Below the pieces are notes generated by a model. It ran no database searches, was not told the origin of the DNA, and worked only from the letters and a program-made list of their open reading frames with translations. The position numbers and the translations under genes were made by a program. From assembly GCF_003856975.1 (NCBI RefSeq), contig NZ_CP033107.1:310001-374000 (forward strand): 64,000 bases of DNA, in the 5' to 3' direction. This document shows, piece by piece, positions 16,479 through 24,839 of this stretch. The stretch is from Plantibacter sp. PA-3-X8. Lineage in GTDB: Bacteria > Actinomycetota > Actinomycetes > Actinomycetales > Microbacteriaceae. Each line of letters starts with the position of its first letter. Positions within the stretch are counted from its first letter, which is position 1.

Positions 16479-16543
16479 CAGGACATCCGCCCGAGAGCAG
16501 GACGTTTCGACGGGAAATGTCCTGCTCTCGGGAGGATGTCCTG
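16479..16543. repeat. long palindrome, family E copy 2 (bidirectional terminator?)
   Basis: A 30-nt left arm (16479-16508) beginning CAGGACATCCGCCCGAGAGC pairs with 16514-16543 with two mismatches around a 5-nt loop. It lies exactly between the convergent ends of 15222-16460 and 16562-17944, so it can terminate both. It shares CAGGACA..CGCCCGAGA with the copy at 4478. Confidence 0.8.
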
Positions 16544-16561
16544 CTGCCGAGCGGGCGCGGG

Positions 16562-17944
16562 TCAGCGGTCGGCGAAGGCGCCGCGGTAGGCGCGCAGCGG
16601 GTGCGTCTCCGGGAGGGTGGACTCCGCACCGAAGAGCTTCTCGCGGAGCGTGCCCGGCGCGTACTCCCGCTGGGCGAGACCGCGCTCCTGCAGCACCGGC
16701 ATGACCTCGTCGACGAAGACCTCGTAGGAGTGCGGGATCATCCAGTTGGCGACGTTGATCCCGTCGATCCCGGCCGCGCGCCACTCGGCCAGGTGGTCGG
16801 CGATCTGCTCCGGCGTGCCGACGACGCGACCCCGCAGCTTCGCGGTGAGCTTGGCGAGGTCGCGGACGGTCGGCTCGCGGTCCGGCGAGAGGGCCTGCAG
16901 CGCCTCGAGCATGCTGTGCCCGCCCTGGGTCTCGACGTCCTTGAGCGGGGTGTCCGGGTCGATCGGCTTGCCGGTCGCCTGGTCGGTGCCGAGGTTCGAG
17001 TGAGCGAGGAACGCGTCGGCCGACAGGAGGTCGTCGTACTCGGCCTCGATGCGCTTCGCCTCCTCCTCGGTGCTGCCGACGATGAACGACATCGCCTGCC
17101 AGAACTTGACGTCGCGCGGGTCGCGGCCGGTCTCGGCGACGAGCGCGCGCGTCGACTCCGCGGACGCCCGAGCGGCCTCGATGCTCGGCGCCATCATGAA
17201 CTGCACCTCGGCGTAGTTCGCGGCGAACGCCTTCCCCGCACCGGACGAGCCGGCCTGGAACAGGAGCGGCGAGCGCTGCGGCGACGGCGACGACAGGTGC
17301 GGGCCTTCCACGCGGTACCGTTCGCCGACGTGGTCGATCCGGTGCACCTTGGTGGGGTCGGCGAAGACGCCGCTGGCCTTGTCGGCGAGGAGCGCGCCGT
17401 CGTCCCACGACCCCTCCCAGAGCTTGCCGACGACCGCCACGTACTCCTCGGCCCACGCATACCGCTCGTCGTGCTCGACGAGGCGGTCGAGCCCGTAGTT
17501 GCGCGCCGCGTTCTCGAGGAAGCTCGTGACGATGTTCCAGCCGACCCGCCCACCGGACGCGTGGTCGATCGTCGAGATCTTCCGGGCGAAGGTGAACGGG
17601 TGCTCCTGCAGGATCGACGAGGTGAACGCGAGGCCGAGGTGCTCGGTGCTGATCGCGAGCGCCGACAGCAGCATCGACGGGTCGTTGCTCGGCAGCTGCA
17701 TGCCCTCGCGGGCGTTCACGTCGCAGGACGCCCCGGCACCGCCGTATACCCCGACGACGTCGGCGAAGAAGATCGTGTCGAACCGACCCCGCTCGAGCGT
17801 CTTCGCGAGGTCGACCCACAGGTTCACGTCGTCGAAGGTGTGCTGCTTCGCCTCCGGGTGGCGCCAGAGGCCGTGCTGCATGTGGGAGCCGGTGTTCATC
17901 ACGAAGGCACCGAACTGGAGGCGGGAGGGCTGAGCGGCGGTCAT
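16562..17944 (-). CDS. FMN-dependent monooxygenase, NtaA/SnaA/DszA family
   Basis: 460 residues with the same family marks as the 12308 gene: FGAFVMNTGSHMQHGLWRHP, KTLERGRFDTIFFADVVGVYG, GGRVGWNIVTSFLENAARNYG, PQRSPLLFQAGSSGAGKAFA and a C-terminal GTPEQIADHLAEW. It is not a recent duplicate, since loops differ throughout. Convergent with the SfnB-like gene and 23 bp downstream of an unknown membrane-protein gene on the same strand. Should use FMNH2 from a reductase encoded elsewhere. Confidence 0.88.
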   Translation of the reverse strand: MTAAQPSRLQFGAFVMNTGSHMQHGLWRHPEAKQHTFDDVNLWVDLAKTLERGRFDTIFFADVVGVYGGAGASCDVNAREGMQLPSNDPSMLLSALAISTEHLGLAFTSSILQEHPFTFARKISTIDHASGGRVGWNIVTSFLENAARNYGLDRLVEHDERYAWAEEYVAVVGKLWEGSWDDGALLADKASGVFADPTKVHRIDHVGERYRVEGPHLSSPSPQRSPLLFQAGSSGAGKAFAANYAEVQFMMAPSIEAARASAESTRALVAETGRDPRDVKFWQAMSFIVGSTEEEAKRIEAEYDDLLSADAFLAHSNLGTDQATGKPIDPDTPLKDVETQGGHSMLEALQALSPDREPTVRDLAKLTAKLRGRVVGTPEQIADHLAEWRAAGIDGINVANWMIPHSYEVFVDEVMPVLQERGLAQREYAPGTLREKLFGAESTLPETHPLRAYRGAFADR

Positions 17945-17967
17945 CCCCTCACGCTACCGGCAGGGGC

Positions 17968-19506
17968 TCAACCGAAGGTGCCCTCCAGGTAGACGTCCCC
18001 CTCGGGGCCGGAGGTGTGGATCTGGTAGTCGGCGGGGTACCCCGATGGACTCGTTCCGGCGAGCGCCGGGTCCTGCAGGATGGCGACGATCGCTGCGGCC
18101 TCCTCCGGGGTCACGTCGTTCACGTAGAGCTTCGGTTGGGCGTTGACCTCGATCTCGACATCGGGGTAGGCCTCGACGACGGCGAGGATGGCGTCGACCA
18201 TCGGCACGCTCAGCCCGGCCGGGTCGTCCGCCATGGAGAAGCGTTCCGGCACACGGTAGTGCGCGCCGTCCGGGTAGATCCCGCGGAGTTCCCGGACCGC
18301 CGCGGGAAGGGCATCCATGGAGAAGACGGTGATGAGCGGTGCCCCCTCCGTGACGGCGATCGACACCTGCAGCCGCTCCGTCAGCATCAGCCGCTGCAGT
18401 TCGTCGGCGATCTCGTCCATGCTCTGATCGCTCGGCACGAGCTGCACCCGCCACGGTCCCCGTGGTGGATCCTGTTGCTGGGCGGCCGACGTCGGGTCCG
18501 GCTCGCGCTGGATGACGACGATCGCGATGCCCTCGAGGTCCTCCCCGGCACGCTTCGCCGCGTCGGCCGCGCCGAGCACCTGCCCGACGCCGGCATCGAG
18601 CGACATCGTCACCGTCGCGCCGTGACCGACGACCTCGATGTCGGCGATCCCGTCGATGTCCGCGAGCGCCCGAGTGAATCCGTCCTCGGCTTCGGACCGT
18701 TGCGCCGCGGCGACCTCACGCGCGGGTGGCGGGCGGAACGCACCGGTCGACGCCACGATGACGGCGACGACGATGAGACCGGCGAGCACCGCAGTGACGA
18801 CCCGTACCCGTCGCCGACCGATGGCGAAGGAGAGGAGCATGATGAGCGCGGCGACGATCAGCACGGGGGCTCCGTAGACGACGAGTCCGAAGACGAGTAT
18901 CGCGAGTGCTGATCCGAGATTGCTCACCAGCCCACCAGCGGCTCCGCTGGCGATCAACCCCACGGGCGGTATCCCGAAGACCACCAGGACACCGAAGCCG
19001 ATCCCGGCGACCGTGACCGCCGTCAGGCCGCTCACGTAGGCGAGCCCACGCGAGGGGGTCCTCCGACGGACGACCTCCATCACCGGTTGGACGATCACGA
19101 GCATGACGCCGACGGCGAGGAGGATCCACCCGCCGAGCGAGCCGAGCATCTGGTACCAGAGCTCCGCCCCCGACGGCCCGCCGAGCACGAGCGGCGCGTC
19201 GGGGCCGTACGACCCGGTCGACTGATCGACGCGCATGGCGGTGCCGACGATGTTGAAAAGCGTCATGACGACGCCCCCGATGGCGATGATGAGGACGGCC
19301 GAGACGACGAGGTCGACGGAGCGGATGAGATACGCGATCAGGAACGCGACTCGGGGCGACCGGCGGACAGGATCCTGGGGATCCGCGGATGCGTCGTCGG
19401 GGTCGGGCGAGGTCGCCACGGTCGAGGTCGCGTGGACGGATCCGGCGGCGCTGGCCTCGGCGTCATCGCGCTCAGGCGATGTCCCGGCTGCGCCCCCGTC
19501 GCTCAT
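17968..19506 (-). CDS. membrane protein with large extracytoplasmic C-terminal domain, unknown
   Basis: 512 residues. A Ser/Asp-rich cytoplasmic start (1-48) is followed by five TM segments at about 55-85, 115-137, 155-178, 188-215 and 240-258. Residues 265-512 are outside the membrane and rich in Asp/Glu, with DIDGIADIEVVGHGATVTMSLDAG and two later alpha/beta stretches, suggesting repeated small domains similar in style to BON or cell-wall sensing modules. No motif named with confidence. Its stop is 23 bp from the monooxygenase start, so read-through is possible. Confidence 0.75.
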   Translation of the reverse strand: MSDGGAAGTSPERDDAEASAAGSVHATSTVATSPDPDDASADPQDPVRRSPRVAFLIAYLIRSVDLVVSAVLIIAIGGVVMTLFNIVGTAMRVDQSTGSYGPDAPLVLGGPSGAELWYQMLGSLGGWILLAVGVMLVIVQPVMEVVRRRTPSRGLAYVSGLTAVTVAGIGFGVLVVFGIPPVGLIASGAAGGLVSNLGSALAILVFGLVVYGAPVLIVAALIMLLSFAIGRRRVRVVTAVLAGLIVVAVIVASTGAFRPPPAREVAAAQRSEAEDGFTRALADIDGIADIEVVGHGATVTMSLDAGVGQVLGAADAAKRAGEDLEGIAIVVIQREPDPTSAAQQQDPPRGPWRVQLVPSDQSMDEIADELQRLMLTERLQVSIAVTEGAPLITVFSMDALPAAVRELRGIYPDGAHYRVPERFSMADDPAGLSVPMVDAILAVVEAYPDVEIEVNAQPKLYVNDVTPEEAAAIVAILQDPALAGTSPSGYPADYQIHTSGPEGDVYLEGTFG

Positions 19507-19601
19507 GGCTCCCCACTTCCGATGCGTCTCGATGACGCTCCCCCGGTCGTCAGTCTGGCACGACCCTTTCGAGATGCTGCCGCGACCGGGCCCGTCCCGG
19601 G

Positions 19602-20003
19602 TCAGCGCGCGTCGAGCGCCCGGAGCTGCCGCTGGAGGGCGACCTGCCGGTACGAGGTGTCGATCAACTCAGCGATGAGTGCCCAGTCGACGTCGTCGAG
19701 CGTGCGGCTGTCGTCGCCGTCGAGACCGGCGTCGAACGCGAGCTTGCCCGACGGGCCGTCGTACTTCGGCGACCAGAACCGGTCGTCCTCGAGCCAGGCG
19801 CCGCGCTCCTCCTCGGCCGGCGTGAACGTGATGCTGTGCGGGATGCGCATCTCCGACCCGACGGTCACGAACACGCGCTTGCCCGCCTTGAACCGCGGGC
19901 GTCCGTGGCCGAACGTCTCGACGGCCTCCGGATAGGCGAGGCACAACCGCCTGACGCGTTCGACGAACGGATCGTCGGGATCATGCACGATCGGATGCTC
20001 CAT
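19602..20003 (-). CDS. MmcQ/YjbR-family protein
   Basis: 133 residues matching the MmcQ/YjbR fold: VERVRRLCLAYPEAVETFGHG, PRFKAGKRVFVTVG, WLEDDRFWSPKYDG and the helical end DWALIAELIDTSYRQVALQRQL. The family has a cyclopeptide-like DNA-binding fold of uncertain role and is often annotated as a DNA-binding protein without direct proof. It stands alone, divergent from nothing, with 40 bp to the HxlR gene. Confidence 0.88.
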   Translation of the reverse strand: MEHPIVHDPDDPFVERVRRLCLAYPEAVETFGHGRPRFKAGKRVFVTVGSEMRIPHSITFTPAEEERGAWLEDDRFWSPKYDGPSGKLAFDAGLDGDDSRTLDDVDWALIAELIDTSYRQVALQRQLRALDAR

Positions 20004-20042
20004 GCGCCGACGCTACTCCGCGCGGGCGTCACGCGACAGTGC

Positions 20043-20456
20043 TCACCGGATGGTATGCCCCGGGTGGGCGGCGTCGTACGCCGAACGCGACGCCGCGATC
20101 ACCGGCCGCTGCTCGAGCGACCAGTCGGCGAGCATCTTGATCAGGTGGGAGAGCCCAGCACCGGACGAGGTGAGCGCGTAGGACACCTGCGCGGGAACCG
20201 TCGGGTACACGGTCCGGTCGACGAGGCCGTCGCGTTCGAGGCGGCGGAGGGTCAGCGTCAGCATGCGTTGGGAGATCCCGTCGATCGCCCGCTGGAGCTC
20301 GCGGAACCGGCGGTCGCCCGACGCGAGCTCGACGACGACGAGGACCGACCAGGTGTCGCCGATGCGGTCGAGGACATCCCGGATGCCGCAGTCCGGGTGG
20401 TCCTCCTTGCCGCAGGGTTCGAGGTCGGCGGTTACCGCGGTGTGCGTGAGTGACAT
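20043..20456 (-). CDS. HxlR-family transcriptional regulator
   Basis: 137 residues. The HxlR pattern is clear: CGIRDVLDRIGDTWSVLVVVEL, FRELQRAIDGISQRMLTLTL and RRLERDGLVDRTVYPTVPAQVSYAL. Cys15 and Cys22 near the N-terminus could be redox sensors, as in thiol-sensing YodB/QorR. ATG 20456 has AAGAAGG upstream. It is divergent from an NAD(P)-binding reductase (79-bp gap with a palindrome), the same arrangement as E. coli ytfH-qorB and QorR-qor2 pairs, so it likely represses that gene until quinone or oxidant stress. Confidence 0.92.
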   Translation of the reverse strand: MSLTHTAVTADLEPCGKEDHPDCGIRDVLDRIGDTWSVLVVVELASGDRRFRELQRAIDGISQRMLTLTLRRLERDGLVDRTVYPTVPAQVSYALTSSGAGLSHLIKMLADWSLEQRPVIAASRSAYDAAHPGHTIR

Positions 20457-20493
20457 GGAAGTGCCTTCTTGTGGGGCCGGAACAGGGGACGCA

Positions 20494-20507
20494 GACTCGT
20501 CCGAGTC
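20494..20507. promoter_or_regulatory. candidate HxlR operator
   Basis: GACTCG, two bases, CGAGTC: a perfect 6-2-6 palindrome in the middle of the 79-bp divergent region, well placed to control both genes. Inferred from position only. Confidence 0.45.
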
Positions 20508-20535
20508 ATCAGTCCGAACACCGAAAGGCCCTGAA

Positions 20536-21339
20536 ATGATCCTCGTCACCGGAACCACCGGCCAACTCGGCAGCGCGATCCTCAATGCGCTCACCGTCCG
20601 TGGGCCCGCACCGCTCGCGAGCAACCGCAGCGGACAGGACGGCGCGCGACGGATGGACTTCGACGACCCCGACACCGTCTCCTTCGTCGGCGTCGACACG
20701 CTCGTCCTCGTGTCGGCGGGTGAAGCCGAGGACGACGTCGTGATCGCCCGACACGAGACGGCGATCTCCGCGGCTGAGCGGGACGGGGTACAGCACGTCG
20801 TGTACACGAGCCTCACCTCGGCCGGAGACCACCTCGCGTTCGCGCTCGCGCACCGGTGGACCGAGCGTCGGCTGCAGCACAGCAGCCTGTCCTGGACGAT
20901 CCTGCGGAACGGCCTCTACGCCGAGCTGTTCGGGTCGCTCCTGGCGTGGTCGGGCGACTCGCTCGGTTCGGCGTTCGGCGACGGGGCGCTCGCCGCCGTC
21001 GCACGAGCCGACCTCGCCGAGGCCGCCGCCGTCGTCGCAGAGTCACCGTCGGACCACGTCGGTCGCAGTTACGACCTCGTGGGCGAACCGATCACGGCCG
21101 CGCAGGTGGCCGATCGCTTGGCCGTCCCGCTTCGCAGCGTCTCCCTCGCCGAGCAGCGGTCGACGCTGGCCGAGGCCGCGCTCAAGCCGTTCCAGCCCGC
21201 CATGCTCATGTCGATCTTCACCGGCGTCCGGCACGGATTCCTCGACGGCACGGGTGACGACCTCCGAACCCTGCTCGGACGCGAACCAGCGGACACGGTC
21301 GCGGTCGCGGTCGCCGCCGCCTCGCTCCCGCCCCGCTGA
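20536..21339 (+). CDS. NmrA-like NAD(P)H:quinone reductase / NAD(P)-binding protein
   Basis: 267 residues beginning MILVTGTTGQLGSAIL, the extended short-chain dehydrogenase nucleotide motif (GxxGxLG), followed by VQHVVYTSLTSA and LSWTILRNGLYAE, all hallmarks of the QorB/NmrA group. QorB reduces quinones with NADPH. AAAGG precedes the ATG. The divergent HxlR regulator supports a quinone or electrophile stress role. The stop codon is part of the left arm of a long terminator palindrome. Confidence 0.88.
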   Translation: MILVTGTTGQLGSAILNALTVRGPAPLASNRSGQDGARRMDFDDPDTVSFVGVDTLVLVSAGEAEDDVVIARHETAISAAERDGVQHVVYTSLTSAGDHLAFALAHRWTERRLQHSSLSWTILRNGLYAELFGSLLAWSGDSLGSAFGDGALAAVARADLAEAAAVVAESPSDHVGRSYDLVGEPITAAQVADRLAVPLRSVSLAEQRSTLAEAALKPFQPAMLMSIFTGVRHGFLDGTGDDLRTLLGREPADTVAVAVAAASLPPR

Positions 21340-21395
21340 GTCGCCCGGATCTGCACGAATCCGAGCCGAAATCGTGCGGATCGGGGCGACTCAGC
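21335..21395. terminator. bidirectional terminator palindrome
   Basis: GCTGAGTCGCCC and its complement 50 bp away, continued by GGATC/GATCC and GCACGA/TCGTGC, make arms of about 24 nt with two mismatches around a 13-nt loop. It separates convergent genes ending at 21339 and 21398, and includes the stop of the first. Confidence 0.75.
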
Positions 21396-21397
21396 GC

Positions 21398-22435
21398 TCA
21401 GGCGGCTGGCAGCGCAGCACCCCGCAGCGGGACGGCGCGACGCCAAGTGGCCATCCGCCAGACCCACTCGACCGGCCCGTAGCGGAAGTGTCGCAGCCAG
21501 AGGCGGCTGAGCACCGACTGCACCGCGATGAGCGCGAGCGCCCCGACGCTCACCGCGGCCAAGTCGTCGATCTCCCGGAAGGGGACGACCAGCCCGACGA
21601 CCGCGAACACGGCGCTCGCGGCGAGGTAGTTGGTGAGGGCCATGCGACCGAGAGGTTCAAAGACGGCCGCGAGCACCCGACGCATCGGCGTCTGCCAGAG
21701 CAGCGCGAATCCGGTGACGTACACGACGGCGAGGATCCCGCCCGCGATCCCACCGGCGGTCGTGAACCGCGGATCGCCGGGCTCAGTGGTCTGCCAGACG
21801 ATGGCCGGGACGGCGAGTGTCGCCGCCACGAGGAAGGTGATCCACACGGGCCGCCGCCCGGCGTCGAGCACCTTCGGCAAGCCGTACGCCGCCGCCCCCG
21901 CACCGGCGAGGAACAGTCCGGGCAGGGTCGCGAGCCCACCGCCCGTGAGCGCGTAGGCGGCGATCGTGAGCACGACACCGGACCCGAGCAGCGCCCAGCG
22001 CGGCAACCACAGCATGAGGGGGAGCATGAGGATCCCGCAGATCGCGTACTCGCGGAGGATCTCGCCCGGGTAGAGGAACCCGTGCGCGATGCCGATCACC
22101 GCCAGCGCACTGAACCGCAGCAGCATCGGGACGAGCGCACCGGTGCCGCGACGGCGGGCGCCCTGGATCACGAGCATCGCGCTCAGCCCGAAGAGGAAGG
22201 CGAAGATGGGGACGAACCGCGTCTGCACCGCGAACTCGAGCACGGTGTCCATGAGCGTGGACTGTCGCTGGTCGAACGGGATGTCGCTACCGAGCCGGGT
22301 GATGTCGGGGACGTTGACGAAGAGGATGCCGACGAGCGCGAACCCGCGGAGGGCGTCGATGAGGTGCCAGCGACGCGAGGTGGCGCCGCCGGTGGACGAG
22401 ACCGGCGGCGTGGAAGAAATGCTGACCTGAGGCAT
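21398..22435 (-). CDS. DUF418-family membrane protein (YeiB-like)
   Basis: 345 residues, eight or nine TM helices. The N-terminal RRWHLIDALRGFALVGILFV and the C-terminal PLGRMALTNYLAASAVFAVV with LRHFRYGPVEWVWR are diagnostic of the DUF418 family (YeiB/YxaH), thought to be acyltransferase-3 relatives or transporters of unknown substrate. The protein is single-standing; the ATG at 22435 has no strong ribosome site, so the start could be slightly inside. Confidence 0.85.
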   Translation of the reverse strand: MPQVSISSTPPVSSTGGATSRRWHLIDALRGFALVGILFVNVPDITRLGSDIPFDQRQSTLMDTVLEFAVQTRFVPIFAFLFGLSAMLVIQGARRRGTGALVPMLLRFSALAVIGIAHGFLYPGEILREYAICGILMLPLMLWLPRWALLGSGVVLTIAAYALTGGGLATLPGLFLAGAGAAAYGLPKVLDAGRRPVWITFLVAATLAVPAIVWQTTEPGDPRFTTAGGIAGGILAVVYVTGFALLWQTPMRRVLAAVFEPLGRMALTNYLAASAVFAVVGLVVPFREIDDLAAVSVGALALIAVQSVLSRLWLRHFRYGPVEWVWRMATWRRAVPLRGAALPAA

Positions 22436-22514
22436 ATCACCAGTTCAGCAGGCGTGGCGGAAGCCCGCATGCACCTGGAGGATGACGTCCTGCCACCCGG
22501 GATGGAGATCGCCC

Positions 22515-22757
22515 TCAGGCGGCCGGCGCCTTCGGGCAGTGCAGCTGCGTGCGCGGGCCGGTCGTGCGGTCGACGATGTGCTCCGACATGGCGTGGCCGC
22601 AGATCGGGCACCCCGATTGCGCGGCCGGAGGCAACGGCTCCTCGTTGTAGGGACCGAGGGGCGGCGGACCGAGCACCTTCCACATGCGGCCGTTCACCCA
22701 GCCGTACAGACCACCGGCCTCGCGCACGGACTCCCGGAAGGATCGTTTCTCGCTCAT
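22515..22757 (-). CDS. small putative zinc-binding protein
   Basis: 80 residues beginning MSEKRSFRESVREAGGLYGW, with PLPPAAQSGCPICGHAMSEH and a final HCPKAPAA: a CxxC plus His/Cys set that looks like a small zinc ribbon. It shares a 38-bp divergent control region, including a palindrome, with the OhrR-like gene, so it may be under the same control. Function unknown. Confidence 0.7.
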   Translation of the reverse strand: MSEKRSFRESVREAGGLYGWVNGRMWKVLGPPPLGPYNEEPLPPAAQSGCPICGHAMSEHIVDRTTGPRTQLHCPKAPAA

Positions 22758-22758
22758 A

Positions 22759-22789
22759 TTGATGAGTGTACTAATCATTTGGGTACGAT
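22759..22789 (+). promoter_or_regulatory. promoter with OhrR/MarR operator
   Basis: Palindrome TGATGAGTGTACTAATCA (22760-22777; half sites TGATnAGT/ACTnATCA) lies between TTGATG (22759-22764) and -10 TACGAT (22784-22789). The likely transcription start coincides with the GTG at 22796, so translation of the regulator is probably leaderless. Confidence 0.55.
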
Positions 22790-22795
22790 GGGACC

Positions 22796-23287
22796 GTGAC
22801 CGCCAACGAATCCACCACCGTCGCCACGACCGACGACCTGCTCCAGCTCGAGAACCAGGTCTGCTTCGCGCTCGCCGTCGCGTCGCGCAGCGTCATCTCG
22901 CTCTACAGGCCGATCCTCGAACCGCTCGGTCTCACCCATCCGCAGTACCTCGTGATGCTCGCCCTCTGGCAGCACAGCCCGCGCTCGGTCAAGGACCTCG
23001 GCGGAGCGCTGCAGCTCGAGCCGGCGACGTTGTCCCCGCTCCTCAAGCGCCTCGAGACCGCCGGGCTCGTCCGACGCGACCGCAGCCGACTCGACGAACG
23101 CGTGCTCGACGTCTCACTCACCACCGCCGGCCGTGAGCTGCGCACTCAGGCGGAGGCCATCCCGCACCGGGTCATGAACGAGCTCCGGATGGACGCCGAG
23201 CATCTCACCCAGCTCCGCGAGATGCTCCACGCGGTGATCGGGGCGGCCACCACCGCGCCCGCCGTCACGGGTGTCGATCCGCTCTGA
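22796..23287 (+). CDS. OhrR-like MarR-family organic peroxide sensor
   Basis: 163 residues. LENQVCFALAVASRSVISLY with Cys23 matches the peroxide-sensing cysteine segment of OhrR, followed by PLGLTHPQYLVMLALWQHSP, SVKDLGGALQLEPATLSPLL and KRLETAGLVRRDRSRLDERV, the MarR winged helix. In OhrR, oxidation of this Cys releases DNA. The usual partner, the Ohr peroxiredoxin, is not next to it; the divergent neighbour is an 80-residue protein and the downstream convergent gene an MFS pump. GTG start with no Shine-Dalgarno sequence. Confidence 0.87.
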   Translation: MTANESTTVATTDDLLQLENQVCFALAVASRSVISLYRPILEPLGLTHPQYLVMLALWQHSPRSVKDLGGALQLEPATLSPLLKRLETAGLVRRDRSRLDERVLDVSLTTAGRELRTQAEAIPHRVMNELRMDAEHLTQLREMLHAVIGAATTAPAVTGVDPL

Positions 23288-23314
23288 CCGAGGGCTCGCC
23301 GCCAGGCGACAGCG

Positions 23315-24697
23315 TCAGGCCGGCGACGAGGTCGTCGTCTCCGGCGCGGTCGCGGTCCGCGGGTTCCGGATACCGACGAACGACACCACGCCGCCGACGA
23401 ACATGAACACGGCGGTCGCCAGGACCACCCGCGGGAACCCGTCGACGCCGAGCGCGCCACCGGCGATGATGCCGACCAGGGCGATCGAAACCAGGCCGGC
23501 CACGCGCGACACCGCGTTGTTGACCGCCGATCCGATGCCGGCATGGGCCGGGTCGATCGATCCGAGGATGCCCGCGGTGAGCGGCGCGACCGTGATCGCG
23601 AGGCCGAGACCGACGAGCAGGATGCCCGGGAACAGCTGCACCCAGTAGTTCAGGTCCTGCTGCGCACCCATCATCAGCAGGAAGCCGACGCCGGCGATGA
23701 TCGGCCCGACCGTCATGAACAGCCGCGGTCCGTGCTTGCCGGCCAGCTTGCCGAACCACGACGACAACGCGAGCATGACGAGCGTCGGCGGCAGCGTCGC
23801 GATGCCGGCCAGCGTGGCGCTGAAGCCCGCCGTCTGCTGGATGAAGACGGCGATGGCGAAGAAGCCGAGCGAGAGGGCGCCGTAGATGAAGACGGTCGCG
23901 ATGTTGCCGTAGCCGAAGTTCCGCACGCGGAAGAGCGACAGCGGCAGCATCGGGTCGGGGTGGCGGCGCTCCCACCAGAGGAACGCGACGAAGGACACGA
24001 CCCCGCCGATGAGCGGCACGAGCAGCATCGGGCTCGACCAGCTGTAGCGCTCCTGCTCGATGAGCGCGAAGACGGGACCACCCAGCCCGACGGCGCCGAG
24101 CACCGCACCGACGACGTCGATCCGCGGGCGGTGTTCGGGCTCGGGTACGCGGTCAGTACGCATCATGAGCCACAGGGTGACGAGGATCGGGATGATGTTG
24201 ATGGCGAAGATGAGGCGCCAGGACAGCGTGTCGACGAGCACCCCGCCGAGCAGCGGGCCGGTGATGCCCGCGGCCCCCGTCCATGCCGTCCAGGTGCCGA
24301 TCGCCTTGCCCTGCGCGACGCCGCTGAACGTCGAGATGATGATGGCGAGCGAACTCGGCACGAGCAGCGCGGCCGCGCCACCCTGGAGCAGCCGGGCGAT
24401 GATGAGCACCTCGGCGGTCGGTGCGACCGCGCACAGGATCGAGGTGACGCCGAAGCCGATGAGCCCGATGCGGAGGATGCGGATGCGCCCGAACGCGTCG
24501 GAGAGCGAGCCCGCGAGCAGGATGAGCGAACCGAGGGTGATCAGGTAGGCGTCGACCACCCACTGCTGCACGATGAGGCCGCCGCCGAGTTCCTTCGTCA
24601 TCGCGGGGAGCGCGACGTTCACGACCGAGCCGTCGAGGAACGCCACGAACGAGGAGAGGATCGCGATCGTGAGCACGAGGCGCTGCTGGCGGGTCAT
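23315..24697 (-). CDS. MFS drug efflux transporter, DHA2 (14-TM) family
   Basis: 460 residues with the DHA2 marks: ILSSFVAFLDGSVVNVALPA in TM1, GSLSDAFGRIRILRIGLIGF (motif A), RLLQGGAAALLVPSSLAII and GPLLGGVLVDTLSWRLIF (motif C region). Proton-coupled export of drugs or dyes is the family role. The start ATG 24697 has a weak ribosome site. It converges with the OhrR-like gene across a 27-bp gap. Confidence 0.9.
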   Translation of the reverse strand: MTRQQRLVLTIAILSSFVAFLDGSVVNVALPAMTKELGGGLIVQQWVVDAYLITLGSLILLAGSLSDAFGRIRILRIGLIGFGVTSILCAVAPTAEVLIIARLLQGGAAALLVPSSLAIIISTFSGVAQGKAIGTWTAWTGAAGITGPLLGGVLVDTLSWRLIFAINIIPILVTLWLMMRTDRVPEPEHRPRIDVVGAVLGAVGLGGPVFALIEQERYSWSSPMLLVPLIGGVVSFVAFLWWERRHPDPMLPLSLFRVRNFGYGNIATVFIYGALSLGFFAIAVFIQQTAGFSATLAGIATLPPTLVMLALSSWFGKLAGKHGPRLFMTVGPIIAGVGFLLMMGAQQDLNYWVQLFPGILLVGLGLAITVAPLTAGILGSIDPAHAGIGSAVNNAVSRVAGLVSIALVGIIAGGALGVDGFPRVVLATAVFMFVGGVVSFVGIRNPRTATAPETTTSSPA

Positions 24698-24839
24698 GGG
24701 TTCAGGGTAGCCCCGCGGACCGACGTGCCAAGCGTGATCCCGAGGAAGCTCGACAGGCGTCGAAACGCCGTCGACGATCGACACCCGGCGCCACGTCCTT
24801 CCCAGCCGACGCCCGTTCCGCGTTCGTAGACTGGAGCCC

